Source: Spirochaetota bacterium
GTDB lineage: Bacteria; Spirochaetota; UBA12135; COTS27; JAFLEE01
Direction: 5' to 3'
Assembly: GCA_017302015.1 (NCBI GenBank)
Contig: JAFLEE010000029.1
Span: 1-53,273, forward strand
Length of the DNA: 53,273 nucleotides
Shown: positions 6,766 to 14,507 of the stretch, piece after piece
How positions within the stretch are numbered: the first letter of the stretch is position 1
Layout: every line of letters starts with the position of its first letter
Translations under genes and position numbers: made by a program
Notes under the pieces: generated by a model
The model's input: only the letters and a program-made list of their open reading frames with translations
The model's database searches: none
Told to the model about the DNA's origin: nothing

Positions 6766-7968
6766 GTGGCGAAGGACCTCCTCCCCTTACCAAGCGCCTG
6801 GGATCTCATCGCCCGGGAAGTGAAACCCTTGGGCGCCGAAGCGGTCGACCTCGAGGCGGCCCTCCACCGCGTGCTCGCCCAAAACGCCGTCGCGGAACGC
6901 GACCTTCCTCCGTTCCACCGGGCGACGATGGACGGCTACGCGATCCGCAGCGCCGAGTTCACCGACGGGAGCCGTTCGTTCCCCGACGCGGGATTCCTCC
7001 CCGCCGGCGGCGAACCTAGGGACCGAGTCCCCGCCGGGGCCGCCCTGCGCATCATGACGGGGGCCGGTGTGCCCCCCGAACTCGACGCCGTCATCCGCAT
7101 CGAGGATTGCGTCGTCGAGGGCGGTGCGGTTCGGTTCACCTGCGATCCCCCGCGCCCCTTCGCCAATATCGCGCGAAGGGGCGAGGACCTCGCCAAAGGG
7201 GCCGTCGTGGCTGCGGCGGGACGCCGCCTGCGCGCCATGGATCTCGGGGCGCTGGCTTCTTGCGGCGTTCTGCGGCCGAGGGTCGCGCGCCTGCCTCGGG
7301 TTTCCATCCTCTCCACGGGCGACGAGGTTGCGGAGGGCGAGGGACCGGTCTCAAGCTTCCAGATCCGTGATTCCAACCGCTACACCCTCCAAGCCCATCT
7401 GGGGGCCCATTGGGCCATCCATGGGCCACGCCTCGAGCGGCGGGCGGACCGGCGCGACGACTTGCTGGATTATTTCCAGTCCCAGGGGGATCGCGACCTC
7501 GTTCTCACCAGCGGCGCCGTCTCCGCGGGCGATCTCGACTTCATCCCGGATCTCGCCCAGGCCGCCGGATACCGCCGGGTGTTCCATGGCGTCGCCATCA
7601 AACCCGGGAAACCCGTTTTTTTCGGCCTACGGGAGGATGGCGGCGTCCTCCTCGCCCTTCCCGGAAACCCCTACGCGGTGCAGGCGGCCTGCGCCCTCTT
7701 CGTCGACCGCGTCATGGCCGCCTTCTCCGGGATGATGCCCGAGCCGTGGGCCGCCTTCGCCCTTTCGGGGGCCCGGACGGCCAAGACTCCCTTCGACGAG
7801 TTTTTCCCCGTCACGGACACGTCCGAGGGGCGGGTGCAAGGCGTGCCTTGGAACGGCTCGGGCGACGTGCGCGCCCTGGTCTCGGCGACCGGGATCGCTC
7901 GCCATCCGGCGGGCAAGAAGGGCCTCGAAGCCGGTGAGATCATCCCGGTCTATCGCTTCGATTCGTAG
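6766..7968 (+). CDS. moeA: Molybdopterin molybdenumtransferase MoeA
   Basis: 400 residues, normal length for MoeA, which inserts molybdate into adenylylated molybdopterin. Recognisable segments are A-T-M-D-G-Y-A (linker of domain I), I-M-T-G-A followed by P-x-x-x-D-A-V-I-R, S-T-G-D-E-V, D-S-N, T-S-G-x-V-S-x-G-D-x-D, and L-P-G-N-P. The start is GTG at 6766, five bases after a strong AAAGGGGG; no better ATG is in frame. It follows the mogA-mobB stop by 11 bases and precedes the permease by 16, so all four genes should be one transcript. Confidence 0.93.
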   Translation: MAKDLLPLPSAWDLIAREVKPLGAEAVDLEAALHRVLAQNAVAERDLPPFHRATMDGYAIRSAEFTDGSRSFPDAGFLPAGGEPRDRVPAGAALRIMTGAGVPPELDAVIRIEDCVVEGGAVRFTCDPPRPFANIARRGEDLAKGAVVAAAGRRLRAMDLGALASCGVLRPRVARLPRVSILSTGDEVAEGEGPVSSFQIRDSNRYTLQAHLGAHWAIHGPRLERRADRRDDLLDYFQSQGDRDLVLTSGAVSAGDLDFIPDLAQAAGYRRVFHGVAIKPGKPVFFGLREDGGVLLALPGNPYAVQAACALFVDRVMAAFSGMMPEPWAAFALSGARTAKTPFDEFFPVTDTSEGRVQGVPWNGSGDVRALVSATGIARHPAGKKGLEAGEIIPVYRFDS

Positions 7969-7984
7969 GCCCGGGGGACGCGAG

Positions 7985-8722
7985 ATGGATTCCCATGCGG
8001 TCCTATTGCCGGTGCTGTTCTTCGGGATCGCTTTCCTCTATAGCAGCGTCGGGCATGCGGGGGCCTCCGGCTACCTCGCGGTCATGGCGCTCGTCTCGGC
8101 GGCGCCCGAGTCCATCCGCCCCACGGCGCTGATCCTGAATATCGTCGTCGCCAGCGTCGCGAGCGTCCAATACCTCCGGGCGGGCTGCTTCGACGCGCGC
8201 GTGTTCTTTCCGTTCGCGCTCCTCGCCGTGCCTTCGGCCTACCTCGGCGGCCGCGTGGCGCTCCCCGGCCATGGCTTGAAGGCCGCCATCGGCGTGGTGC
8301 TCCTCGCCTCCGCCTGCCTCATGCTCGTGCGCGCTTTCCTTCGGCCCCGGGAGAGGGTGGGTCCGCCGCCGATCCCCATCGGCCTCCTCGGCGGCGGGGC
8401 GATCGGCTTCATCTCGGGGCTCACCGCCGTGGGCGGGGGCATCTTCCTCAGTCCCCTCCTGCTCTATTTCGGGTGGGCCGAGGCGCGCAAGGTCTCGGGC
8501 GTCGCGGCGGTCTTCATCCTCGTCAATTCCATCGCCGGGCTCCTCGGGCAGGCGGGCCGAGGCCTTCCCCATGGCCGGGCACTGTTCCTCGCCGTGGTCG
8601 CGGTCCTCGTCGGCGGGCTCATGGGTTCGCGCTTGGGAAGCACCCTTTTCGACCGGCGGGCGATCCTGAGCGTTCTCTTCCTCGTGCTCGTGATCGCGGG
8701 CGTGAAGATGATCGCGATCTGA
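7985..8722 (+). CDS. TauE/SafE family membrane permease
   Basis: 245 residues, almost entirely hydrophobic, with about eight predicted membrane segments in two similar halves. The two half-signatures are visible: Y-S-S-V-G-H-A-G-A-S-G-Y in the first half and G-L-T-A-V-G-G-G-I-F-L-S-P-L in the second. TauE/SafE proteins are inner-membrane carriers for sulfite, sulfoacetate or other small anions. Its place at the end of the moa/moe unit suggests an anion connected with molybdenum or sulfur handling, but the substrate is an inference. ATG 7985 begins the first membrane helix and has GGGGGA upstream. It ends ten bases from the convergent mobA stop, with no visible terminator between. Confidence 0.85.
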   Translation: MDSHAVLLPVLFFGIAFLYSSVGHAGASGYLAVMALVSAAPESIRPTALILNIVVASVASVQYLRAGCFDARVFFPFALLAVPSAYLGGRVALPGHGLKAAIGVVLLASACLMLVRAFLRPRERVGPPPIPIGLLGGGAIGFISGLTAVGGGIFLSPLLLYFGWAEARKVSGVAAVFILVNSIAGLLGQAGRGLPHGRALFLAVVAVLVGGLMGSRLGSTLFDRRAILSVLFLVLVIAGVKMIAI

Positions 8723-8731
8723 GCCCTCGCT

Positions 8732-9370
8732 TCAGCGCGCGCGGGGGTCCGAGGGAAGGGAATACCGGGCGTGAAGGCGTTCCTCAAGGAGTCCGGCGAG
8801 TTCGGGCGTGTTGGCGCTTTCGAAGGCGAGGGGTTCCTCGTCCAGGATCGCTTGGCCGTCGAGGCATCGGGGAGCGCTGGCCTCCAGTCGGCCCTTGAGC
8901 CCCGGAGAGCGACCTTCCACCCAGAGGCCCTCGCGGATACCGGCCCACCAATGGCGCGTGAGCAGGCAGGGCCAGGGTTCGAGTCGGCCTTCCAGTCGGT
9001 AGCACGCGTTTTGTCCGCTCTTCCTGAGGTCCCAGAGGGCTCGCAGGCCGCGCGACGGGAAATGGGGCATGTCGACGGGGATGAAAAGAATCGCCCGGGC
9101 GGGGGTGCGTTCGAATGCCGCCTCGATGCCGGAAAGCGGACCGCGTCCGGGATGCAGATCTTGGACCATGGGCATTCCGAGGATGCGATGGGCCTCGGGG
9201 CGATTAGTGATGAGAATGGGCTCGCAGGAAAGTTCCCGGAGGGTTTCGGCGATGCGGGTGGCGTATGAGCCGCGCCCGAGGGGGAGGAGCGCCTTATCGC
9301 GCCCCATGCGTAGGCTCTGCCCCCCCGCGAGGATCGCGCCTACCGCATCGATGGAACTCAACTGCCCCAC
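8732..9370 (-). CDS. mobA: Molybdenum cofactor guanylyltransferase MobA
   Basis: About 212 residues. It opens with the nucleotidyltransferase motif L-A-G-G-Q-S-x-R-M-G-x-D-K-A, which binds GTP, and has the metal-binding V-D-M-P segment about 75 residues later. MobA attaches GMP to Mo-molybdopterin to make the bis-guanine dinucleotide form used by NarG-type enzymes. The start is uncertain. No ATG is in frame close to the domain. GTG at 9370 is given; TTG at 9361 (GGGG just upstream) and TTG at 9421 (overlapping the stop of the preceding gene) are alternatives. It is the last gene of the minus-strand nar operon, which matches its role in maturing NarG. Confidence 0.85.
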   Translation of the reverse strand: MGQLSSIDAVGAILAGGQSLRMGRDKALLPLGRGSYATRIAETLRELSCEPILITNRPEAHRILGMPMVQDLHPGRGPLSGIEAAFERTPARAILFIPVDMPHFPSRGLRALWDLRKSGQNACYRLEGRLEPWPCLLTRHWWAGIREGLWVEGRSPGLKGRLEASAPRCLDGQAILDEEPLAFESANTPELAGLLEERLHARYSLPSDPRAR

Positions 9371-9417
9371 GCTTGGGGCGACCGTGTCGGGGAATGCCGC
9401 TCGGGACGCGCCATCTA

Positions 9418-9948
9418 TCAAACGCTCACGCCTTGGGGAGAAGGCGCGGTTTGGGGAACGCCGATGGTTTGCCCGTGGGCCTCCAAGGCGGCGGGAAGCA
9501 ATTCGATGGGATCGCCGGGAACGACGAAGCCGCCGTGGAGGACGCGGGCGAAAATGCCCTCCTTCGGCATCACGCAATCGCCCGTTTGGAAGGCGATGGC
9601 GCAGGGCTTATGGCAGACCTTCCCGATCTGGGTGACTTCGAGGAGGGCCTCGGCGCCCATGCGGAAACGGGTGCCCACGGGGATCTCGGGGAGCGAGAGG
9701 AATTCGCTGGTGATATTCTCCGCGAAGGCGCCGGGGCGCAGCCGGGGCATCTTCTCCCGCGCCTTGGCGATGCTCTCCATGGCGAGGAGGCTCACCTGGC
9801 GGTGGCCGGGGCCCGCGTGGGCATCGTGGCGGATGCCGGCCTCGGTCATGAGTTCGATGCGTTCGCAATTGACCTTGGGCATGCCTTTGCGTTCGCTGAT
9901 GGAGACGGCCACGACTCGGCCGACGGCGTTGGGGTTCTTCATGGTCAT
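9418..9948 (-). CDS. MOSC domain protein
   Basis: 176 residues, one MOSC (Mo cofactor sulfurase C-terminal) domain of the short YiiM-like type. Conserved features are a G-I-x-x-D-A-H-A-G segment, R-Q-V-S-L-L, G-x-F-A-E-N-I-T, and a C-x-K-P-C motif (K-V-C-H-K-P-C) with the cysteine typical of the family. MOSC proteins bind molybdenum cofactor or carry sulfur for it; some reduce N-hydroxylated compounds. It starts with ATG overlapping the moaA stop (ATGA), so translation is probably coupled. An alternative ATG lies two codons downstream. Confidence 0.85.
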   Translation of the reverse strand: MTMKNPNAVGRVVAVSISERKGMPKVNCERIELMTEAGIRHDAHAGPGHRQVSLLAMESIAKAREKMPRLRPGAFAENITSEFLSLPEIPVGTRFRMGAEALLEVTQIGKVCHKPCAIAFQTGDCVMPKEGIFARVLHGGFVVPGDPIELLPAALEAHGQTIGVPQTAPSPQGVSV

Positions 9949-10928
9949 CCTCCGATGGCCTGCATGGGGCGCGTCATCCGCGTGGCGAGATCCTGCGGGC
10001 TCTCATGCCCGGGGGATTTGAGGTCGAGGGATCCCTGGATGGCCGCGAGGAAGGCGTCCGCATCGCGCGCGGCGAGGGAGGGCCGCAGATCGACCTCTTC
10101 CCCCGGTTTGGAGAAGAGGCAGGGCCGGAAACGCCCCCGGCCGGTGATGCGCAGGCGGTTGCAGCCCCCGCAGAAACTGCGCGTCATGCTGGCGATGAAC
10201 CCGATGCGCCCAGGCTTCCCGGGGGAGGCGTAGTCCATGCTCACCGCGTGGGGGTCGGCGGCCAGGGCCTCGAGGCGATGGTTCGCCTGGAGGCGGGCGA
10301 GGAGTTCGCCATAGGGCACGAGGCGGCCGGAGCGCCAGCCATTGGAACCGAAGGGCATGTACTCGATGAAGCGCAGGTGGCGCCCGCTCTCCAGGGCCCA
10401 GGCGGCCGCCCCGTCCACTTCATCCAGGTTCATGTCGCGCAGCACCACCATATTGAGCCGGACCTTAAGCCCGGCTTCTTCCGCTTGGCGCACGGCCTCC
10501 AGAACGCCCGGGAGGGCGTCCACCCGGGTGATGGCCTTGAAGCGCTGGGCATTCAAGGAGTCCACGCTTACATTGAGGGATCGGATCCCCGCCCGCTCGA
10601 GGGCCGGGAGCCAGGAGGAAAGGTGCACCCCGTTGGTGGTCAGGGCGAGCTCGAACCCCAGTTCCCGCCGCAGCGCGCCGAGGCGGGAAAGGCCTCCGGA
10701 GAGGTCCCGCCGCACGAGCGGCTCCCCGCCGGTGAGCCTGATTTTTCGTACCCCCGCGCGTTCCACGAGGACGCGCGCGGCGAAGAGGATCTCGTCCCAG
10801 GTCAGTTCTTCGGGGACGATCTGCTCCCCGCCCACGGGGTGGCAATAGGCGCAGGCGAGATTGCAGCGCTCGGTGAGCGAGAGCCGCAGGTAATCGTGGG
10901 GTCGACCGAGCCGGTCCATGAGCACCAT
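9945..10928 (-). CDS. moaA: GTP 3',8-cyclase MoaA
   Basis: 327 residues, the expected length. This radical SAM enzyme makes the first committed intermediate of molybdenum cofactor from GTP. The N-terminal C22-x3-C26-x2-C29 cluster motif, T-G-G-E-P, and the C-terminal F-C-x2-C-N-R-L-R plus a distal P-C for the second cluster are all present. The chain ends in Gly-Gly, as in functional MoaA, where the tail reaches into the active site. It lies eight bases after the cytochrome gene in the nar operon, so cofactor synthesis is co-induced with the enzyme that needs it. Its partner moaC is in the convergent plus-strand unit. Confidence 0.95.
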   Translation of the reverse strand: MVLMDRLGRPHDYLRLSLTERCNLACAYCHPVGGEQIVPEELTWDEILFAARVLVERAGVRKIRLTGGEPLVRRDLSGGLSRLGALRRELGFELALTTNGVHLSSWLPALERAGIRSLNVSVDSLNAQRFKAITRVDALPGVLEAVRQAEEAGLKVRLNMVVLRDMNLDEVDGAAAWALESGRHLRFIEYMPFGSNGWRSGRLVPYGELLARLQANHRLEALAADPHAVSMDYASPGKPGRIGFIASMTRSFCGGCNRLRITGRGRFRPCLFSKPGEEVDLRPSLAARDADAFLAAIQGSLDLKSPGHESPQDLATRMTRPMQAIGG

Positions 10929-10936
10929 GGGTTGTC

Positions 10937-11527
10937 CTACTGGGGCGGGGAACTTCTTCGGTGCTGGAGGCGGTAGCGGGACTTGAAGGCCTTCAGGAGG
11001 TTCTCCAGGCCGTAGAGGAGGAAGAAGGTGGCCAGCACGCCCATCCCGATATGGAATAGGTTCTGCTTGAAACGGTGGGGGAAGAGGCGCCAGAATCGGC
11101 CGCTCTCTTCATCGGTGGGCAGGGTGCCTTCCCGGAGTTCGGTCTTGTCGGGGATGCCGTCGCGGTCGAGGTCGAGGTCTTCGGGGAGGGCATCGATCAT
11201 GGCCGCGGGGTTTTTGCGCCCCTCGGCGAGGGCGCTGCGCCCGAGGCGGAGGATGAGTTCGTTGCCGAAGGGATTGAGGATGGGGCTATGGACCTTCTGC
11301 CCCGGGGCGATGGCACGCCGCGAGGTGGCCAACCGCTCCAGTTCCTCCCCCTTCAGGGCGCCGAGTTGGCCTTCCTTCAGGCCTTCGGGGCCGTCGGCGT
11401 TGGCGTGGCAAAGGGCGCAATCGACCTTCGTGCCCGAGTTCGTGAGGATGAATTGCTGGAACTCGGGGTAGGCCGAGAGCCGGGCGGGCAGGAGGAGCAG
11501 GGCGAGGAGGGGAATCAATCGCATCAT
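10937..11527 (-). CDS. Membrane-anchored monoheme c-type cytochrome
   Basis: 196 residues. A signal peptide (about 1-19, ending L-S-A-Y) is followed by one haem c motif C37-A-L-C40-H41. A calcium-loop-like D-L-D-x-D-x-I-P-D segment lies near 118-127, and a C-terminal membrane helix (about 158-178) is followed by a basic tail. The soluble part would sit in the periplasm, anchored at its C-terminus. Placed directly after cytochrome b, it is the likely electron acceptor of the Rieske/cytochrome b module, in the position of cytochrome c1 or f. It is not a recognisable c1 or f sequence, so that role is inferred from order. A tandem ATG-ATG start lies two bases after the cytochrome b stop. Confidence 0.75.
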   Translation of the reverse strand: MMRLIPLLALLLLPARLSAYPEFQQFILTNSGTKVDCALCHANADGPEGLKEGQLGALKGEELERLATSRRAIAPGQKVHSPILNPFGNELILRLGRSALAEGRKNPAAMIDALPEDLDLDRDGIPDKTELREGTLPTDEESGRFWRLFPHRFKQNLFHIGMGVLATFFLLYGLENLLKAFKSRYRLQHRRSSPPQ

Positions 11528-11529
11528 GG

Positions 11530-12624
11530 TCAGTGCCCCTTGATCAGCAGGGTGATCGGCTCGCCGAAAACGGTGACGACGACGAGGTAGAGGAAGGCGA
11601 AGAAGGCGAGGAATCGCAGGGTCCGGCGCGAGGTATTGGCGAAGATCCAGGGGGTGAAGAAGAGGACCGCGCCGACGACGGTGGTGGCGACGAGAATGAC
11701 CCAGAAGGGGACGAGTTCCATGGGGTAATAGGCGAAGAAGAAGTACCATTCGGGCTTGATCCCGTCGGGGGTGGAGCCCAGGGCGTCGAAGGGCGCCAAG
11801 AGCGGGTAGCCGAAGAGGGATTCGAACGGGATGCACAGGGCGATGATGAACATGACGACGAAGAAGACCGCCCACACCCTGAGGTCGTTGACGATGAAAT
11901 CGGGGAAGAAGGCCTCGCTCTTGCCGGTGGGGCGGTCGACGCCCTGGCTCATGCCGTGGAATTGGATCTGCAGAAGGTGGAGGCCGAGGAGCGTCAGGAT
12001 GCTCACGGGGAGCACGACCACGTGGAGCACGAAGAAGCGCGAGAGGGTCGCTTGGCCGACCGAATCGCCGCCTTGGATGACGTGGATGAGTTGGCCCGGC
12101 AGATCCTTGAAGTTCCCGGGGAGGTAATCCTGGATGGCGCCGATGGACTGGAGCCCCACCTTGGTGGCGTTCACCGCCACCTGGTGCCAGGGGAGCAGGT
12201 AGCCCGTGAAGCCGAAGCCGAAGGTGATGAAAAGGAGGATCACCCCGCTCAGCCAGGTGATCTCCCGCGGCTTCACGAAGGCCTTCATGAAGAAGACGGT
12301 GAAGAGGTGGAGGAAGACGCAGGCGATCATGCAGGAGGAGGACCAGGCGTGGAGGTTGCGGATGACCGAGCCCCCGGGGACCTGATGGGAGATGTAGCGC
12401 ACCGAATCGTAGGCCCCGCTGACGGTGGGCTCGTAGTAGAAGAGCATGATGAGCCCGGTGACGGCGAGGATCGAGAAGAACAGCAGGGTGAGCCCGCCGA
12501 GGAAATAGGCCCACCGCAATTTGTGGATGGGGACGGTCTTCTTCTCGACCATGTCGTGGAGGTTCATCTTTTCGAGGGGAAAGCGTTCCCGAAGGAACGC
12601 CGCCACGCCGGTCCAGAGTCTCAT
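11530..12624 (-). CDS. Cytochrome b of a Rieske/cytochrome b complex
   Basis: 364 residues with about seven membrane helices, equivalent to cytochrome b6 plus subunit IV in one chain and shorter than mitochondrial-type cytochrome b. Four haem-ligand histidines are present. H92 and H106 (helix B) have 13 residues between them, and H201 and H216 (helix D) have 14, which is the b6-type spacing. The quinol-site motif P-E-W-Y is at 291-294, preceded by P-D-G-I-K. It should oxidise quinol together with the Rieske domain encoded just upstream. Its ATG overlaps the stop of the NarI-Rieske gene (ATGA), which favours tight co-production of the two subunits. Confidence 0.9.
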   Translation of the reverse strand: MRLWTGVAAFLRERFPLEKMNLHDMVEKKTVPIHKLRWAYFLGGLTLLFFSILAVTGLIMLFYYEPTVSGAYDSVRYISHQVPGGSVIRNLHAWSSSCMIACVFLHLFTVFFMKAFVKPREITWLSGVILLFITFGFGFTGYLLPWHQVAVNATKVGLQSIGAIQDYLPGNFKDLPGQLIHVIQGGDSVGQATLSRFFVLHVVVLPVSILTLLGLHLLQIQFHGMSQGVDRPTGKSEAFFPDFIVNDLRVWAVFFVVMFIIALCIPFESLFGYPLLAPFDALGSTPDGIKPEWYFFFAYYPMELVPFWVILVATTVVGAVLFFTPWIFANTSRRTLRFLAFFAFLYLVVVTVFGEPITLLIKGH

Positions 12625-13895
12625 GAGCGTTCTCCCTTGGCGATGAAGACTTGGTACTCGCCTAAGCGGGCCGCCTCCGGGGCGGTGACGAGGGCCCCCT
12701 TCGCATCCTTGAGCAGGTGGGGGATGGTCCGCAGCCCCGTCGGGGTGGGGCCGTCGACGCGCCCCCCGTCCGCCACGCGGAAATGGGAGACATGGCAGGG
12801 GCAGACGACCAGGCCGCCCTCGGCCTTATTATTGACGGTGCACCCGAGGTGCGGGCATTTGGCGCTGTAGAGCAGGGGAAGGCCCGCGGCGTCGAGGAAG
12901 GCCAGGCCGGGGGACATCTGGTAGTCGATGAAATAGGTTCCGCTGTCCCGTTTCAGGTCCTTCAGGTTCGCCACGAAGAGGGTCTCGGATTGCATGCGCT
13001 CGAGTTCCAGGGCCTTCTGCTCGGCGGTGGCCTTGAGTTTCTTCACCTTGAGGGAGAGGAGTTCCTCGCGCTCCTCCTTGGTGAGGTCGGGCCCCTTGAA
13101 GAACGGGACGACCTTGTCGAGGGTGCCGACGCCGATGAGCACCGCCCCGATGCCGACCCCGGTGGCCCCCCGCAGGAATTGGCGGCGGCTCTCGTCCTCG
13201 AGGGCGGCCCGCTCCACCAGGTCTTTCCGCCGCCTGAAATTCCAGATGACGATCTGGAGCCTGCGGGGAATATAAGTGAACGGGAGGGAGACCATGTGGA
13301 TGAGGCGGGAGAACGGGATGAGCCCCACGATGACGAATGCGAGGACGGCGTGGGCCTTGATGATGAAGGGGAGGTCCTTCACCAGGGCGAGGTCGGGTTG
13401 GAGGCGGAAAAGGGAGTCGAAATACGGGGCGAGGACCCCCGTGGCCCAGAGGCTCCCCCAGCGCTGCAGGGTCGCCGTGAGGATTCCCAGGCCGACCTGG
13501 AGGAGGAGCAGCACGAGCACCGCGAGGTCCATGGTCGTGGTCACCGATTGGATGCGCCCGGAGAACACCCGGCGCACGGTGAACAGCGCGAGGCCGATGA
13601 GCGAGATGAACGCCGCGATGAGGCCGGTGGCCTCGAAGGCGAGGAGGATGCGGTGGTCGGCGAGGAGGGCGCGGAAGAACCCCGGGAAGAGGAAGACCGC
13701 GAAATGCCCCAGGAGCACCGCGAAGATGCCCAGATGCCAGGGAAGCGAGGCCCAGAAGAGGGTCCGGTGCTCCAGGAATTGGGAGGAGAGGCTGGAGTAG
13801 GAGAAGCGCTTCACCGTGAAGCGCAGGATCCCGACGACCAGGCAGAGTGCGAGGGCGAGGTAGGGTAGCACGCCGAAGAAAAAAAGATCGAACAT
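12621..13895 (-). CDS. narI: NarI-Rieske fusion: nitrate reductase gamma subunit joined to a Rieske [2Fe-2S] domain
   Basis: 424 residues. Residues 1-210 are NarI, the membrane di-haem b subunit that feeds quinol electrons to NarH. All four haem histidines are present in NarI spacing (H54 and H64; H182 and H200). After a basic cytoplasmic linker comes R237-R238-Q-F-L-R-G and a hydrophobic helix (about 243-262), the layout of a Tat-type signal anchor as used by Rieske proteins. A charged helical segment (270-305) leads to a Rieske domain with C347-P-H349-L-G-C352 and C365-P-C367-H368, the full set of cluster ligands and disulfide cysteines. NarI alone is about 225 residues, so this is a true fusion in one uninterrupted frame. 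AGGAG lies eight bases before the ATG. The next gene is cytochrome b. Confidence 0.9.
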   Translation of the reverse strand: MFDLFFFGVLPYLALALCLVVGILRFTVKRFSYSSLSSQFLEHRTLFWASLPWHLGIFAVLLGHFAVFLFPGFFRALLADHRILLAFEATGLIAAFISLIGLALFTVRRVFSGRIQSVTTTMDLAVLVLLLLQVGLGILTATLQRWGSLWATGVLAPYFDSLFRLQPDLALVKDLPFIIKAHAVLAFVIVGLIPFSRLIHMVSLPFTYIPRRLQIVIWNFRRRKDLVERAALEDESRRQFLRGATGVGIGAVLIGVGTLDKVVPFFKGPDLTKEEREELLSLKVKKLKATAEQKALELERMQSETLFVANLKDLKRDSGTYFIDYQMSPGLAFLDAAGLPLLYSAKCPHLGCTVNNKAEGGLVVCPCHVSHFRVADGGRVDGPTPTGLRTIPHLLKDAKGALVTAPEAARLGEYQVFIAKGERS

Positions 13896-13949
13896 GGTCT
13901 GACTCCTAGGCTTCCCGGCGCGGCGGGCGGGGGTGGGGTTCGGGCCGGC

Positions 13950-14507
13950 TCATCCATTCGCTCCGAGGGGGACGGGCGGGGGCGCCGCGGGGACCGCGGC
14001 TTTTTGGGCATCATGGCACGCGGCGAGCCAGAGTTCGGCCACCGTCCGCCAAGGGGATCCCTGGAGCGCCACGACGCATTTCTCCAGCACGGGAAGGAGG
14101 ACTTCTTCGCGGAGGAGCCGGGCGCGGGAGGGGTCGCCCAGGCGGGAGGCGAGGGTGAGCACGTGGGGGAGGAAGTCGGGGAGTTCCCCCCCGAGGTCGA
14201 TGCCGTGGTCTTGGCAAGCTTCCTGGAGGCGCACGAGGAATTGGGTCCGGCGCTGGGTGTCTTCCCCGAACAAATGGTGGCCCGCGTAGAGCGGGGCGGC
14301 GGGCATGAGGTCGAAGGCCCGCGTGTAGCCCTCCTGGAGTTCGCGGAGCGGTAATTCGGCGAAGGCGAGGGAAACGCGGGAGAGCGCCTCGGCGAGGTGG
14401 GGGTTGCCCTCGGTGAGCGGGACGAGTTCGGCGAAGAGCCCGTCGCGGCTGGAGAGGGGATAGGCGCCGAGTCGGGAGAAGGATTCGAGGGGGCCCGGGG
14501 TTCCCAT
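13950..14507 (-). CDS. narJ: Nitrate reductase assembly chaperone NarJ
   Basis: About 185 residues, all-helical, of the NarJ/TorD chaperone family. NarJ binds the N-terminus of apo-NarG and is needed for cofactor insertion and membrane docking; it is not part of the final enzyme. The family pattern A-F-D-L-x-P with H-L-F-G-E-D is visible around residues 65-86. The ATG at 14507 overlaps the narH stop by one base (TGATG); a GTG one codon earlier is an alternative. Its place between narH and narI is the classical nar order. The last 20 residues are alanine/proline-rich. Confidence 0.88.
   Translation of the reverse strand: MGTPGPLESFSRLGAYPLSSRDGLFAELVPLTEGNPHLAEALSRVSLAFAELPLRELQEGYTRAFDLMPAAPLYAGHHLFGEDTQRRTQFLVRLQEACQDHGIDLGGELPDFLPHVLTLASRLGDPSRARLLREEVLLPVLEKCVVALQGSPWRTVAELWLAACHDAQKAAVPAAPPPVPLGANG

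Noticed and set aside
7068-7735. Additional overlapping frames inside moeA and the neighbouring Mo genes
   Set aside because: They are arginine/proline/serine-rich shadows of genes with complete family motifs.
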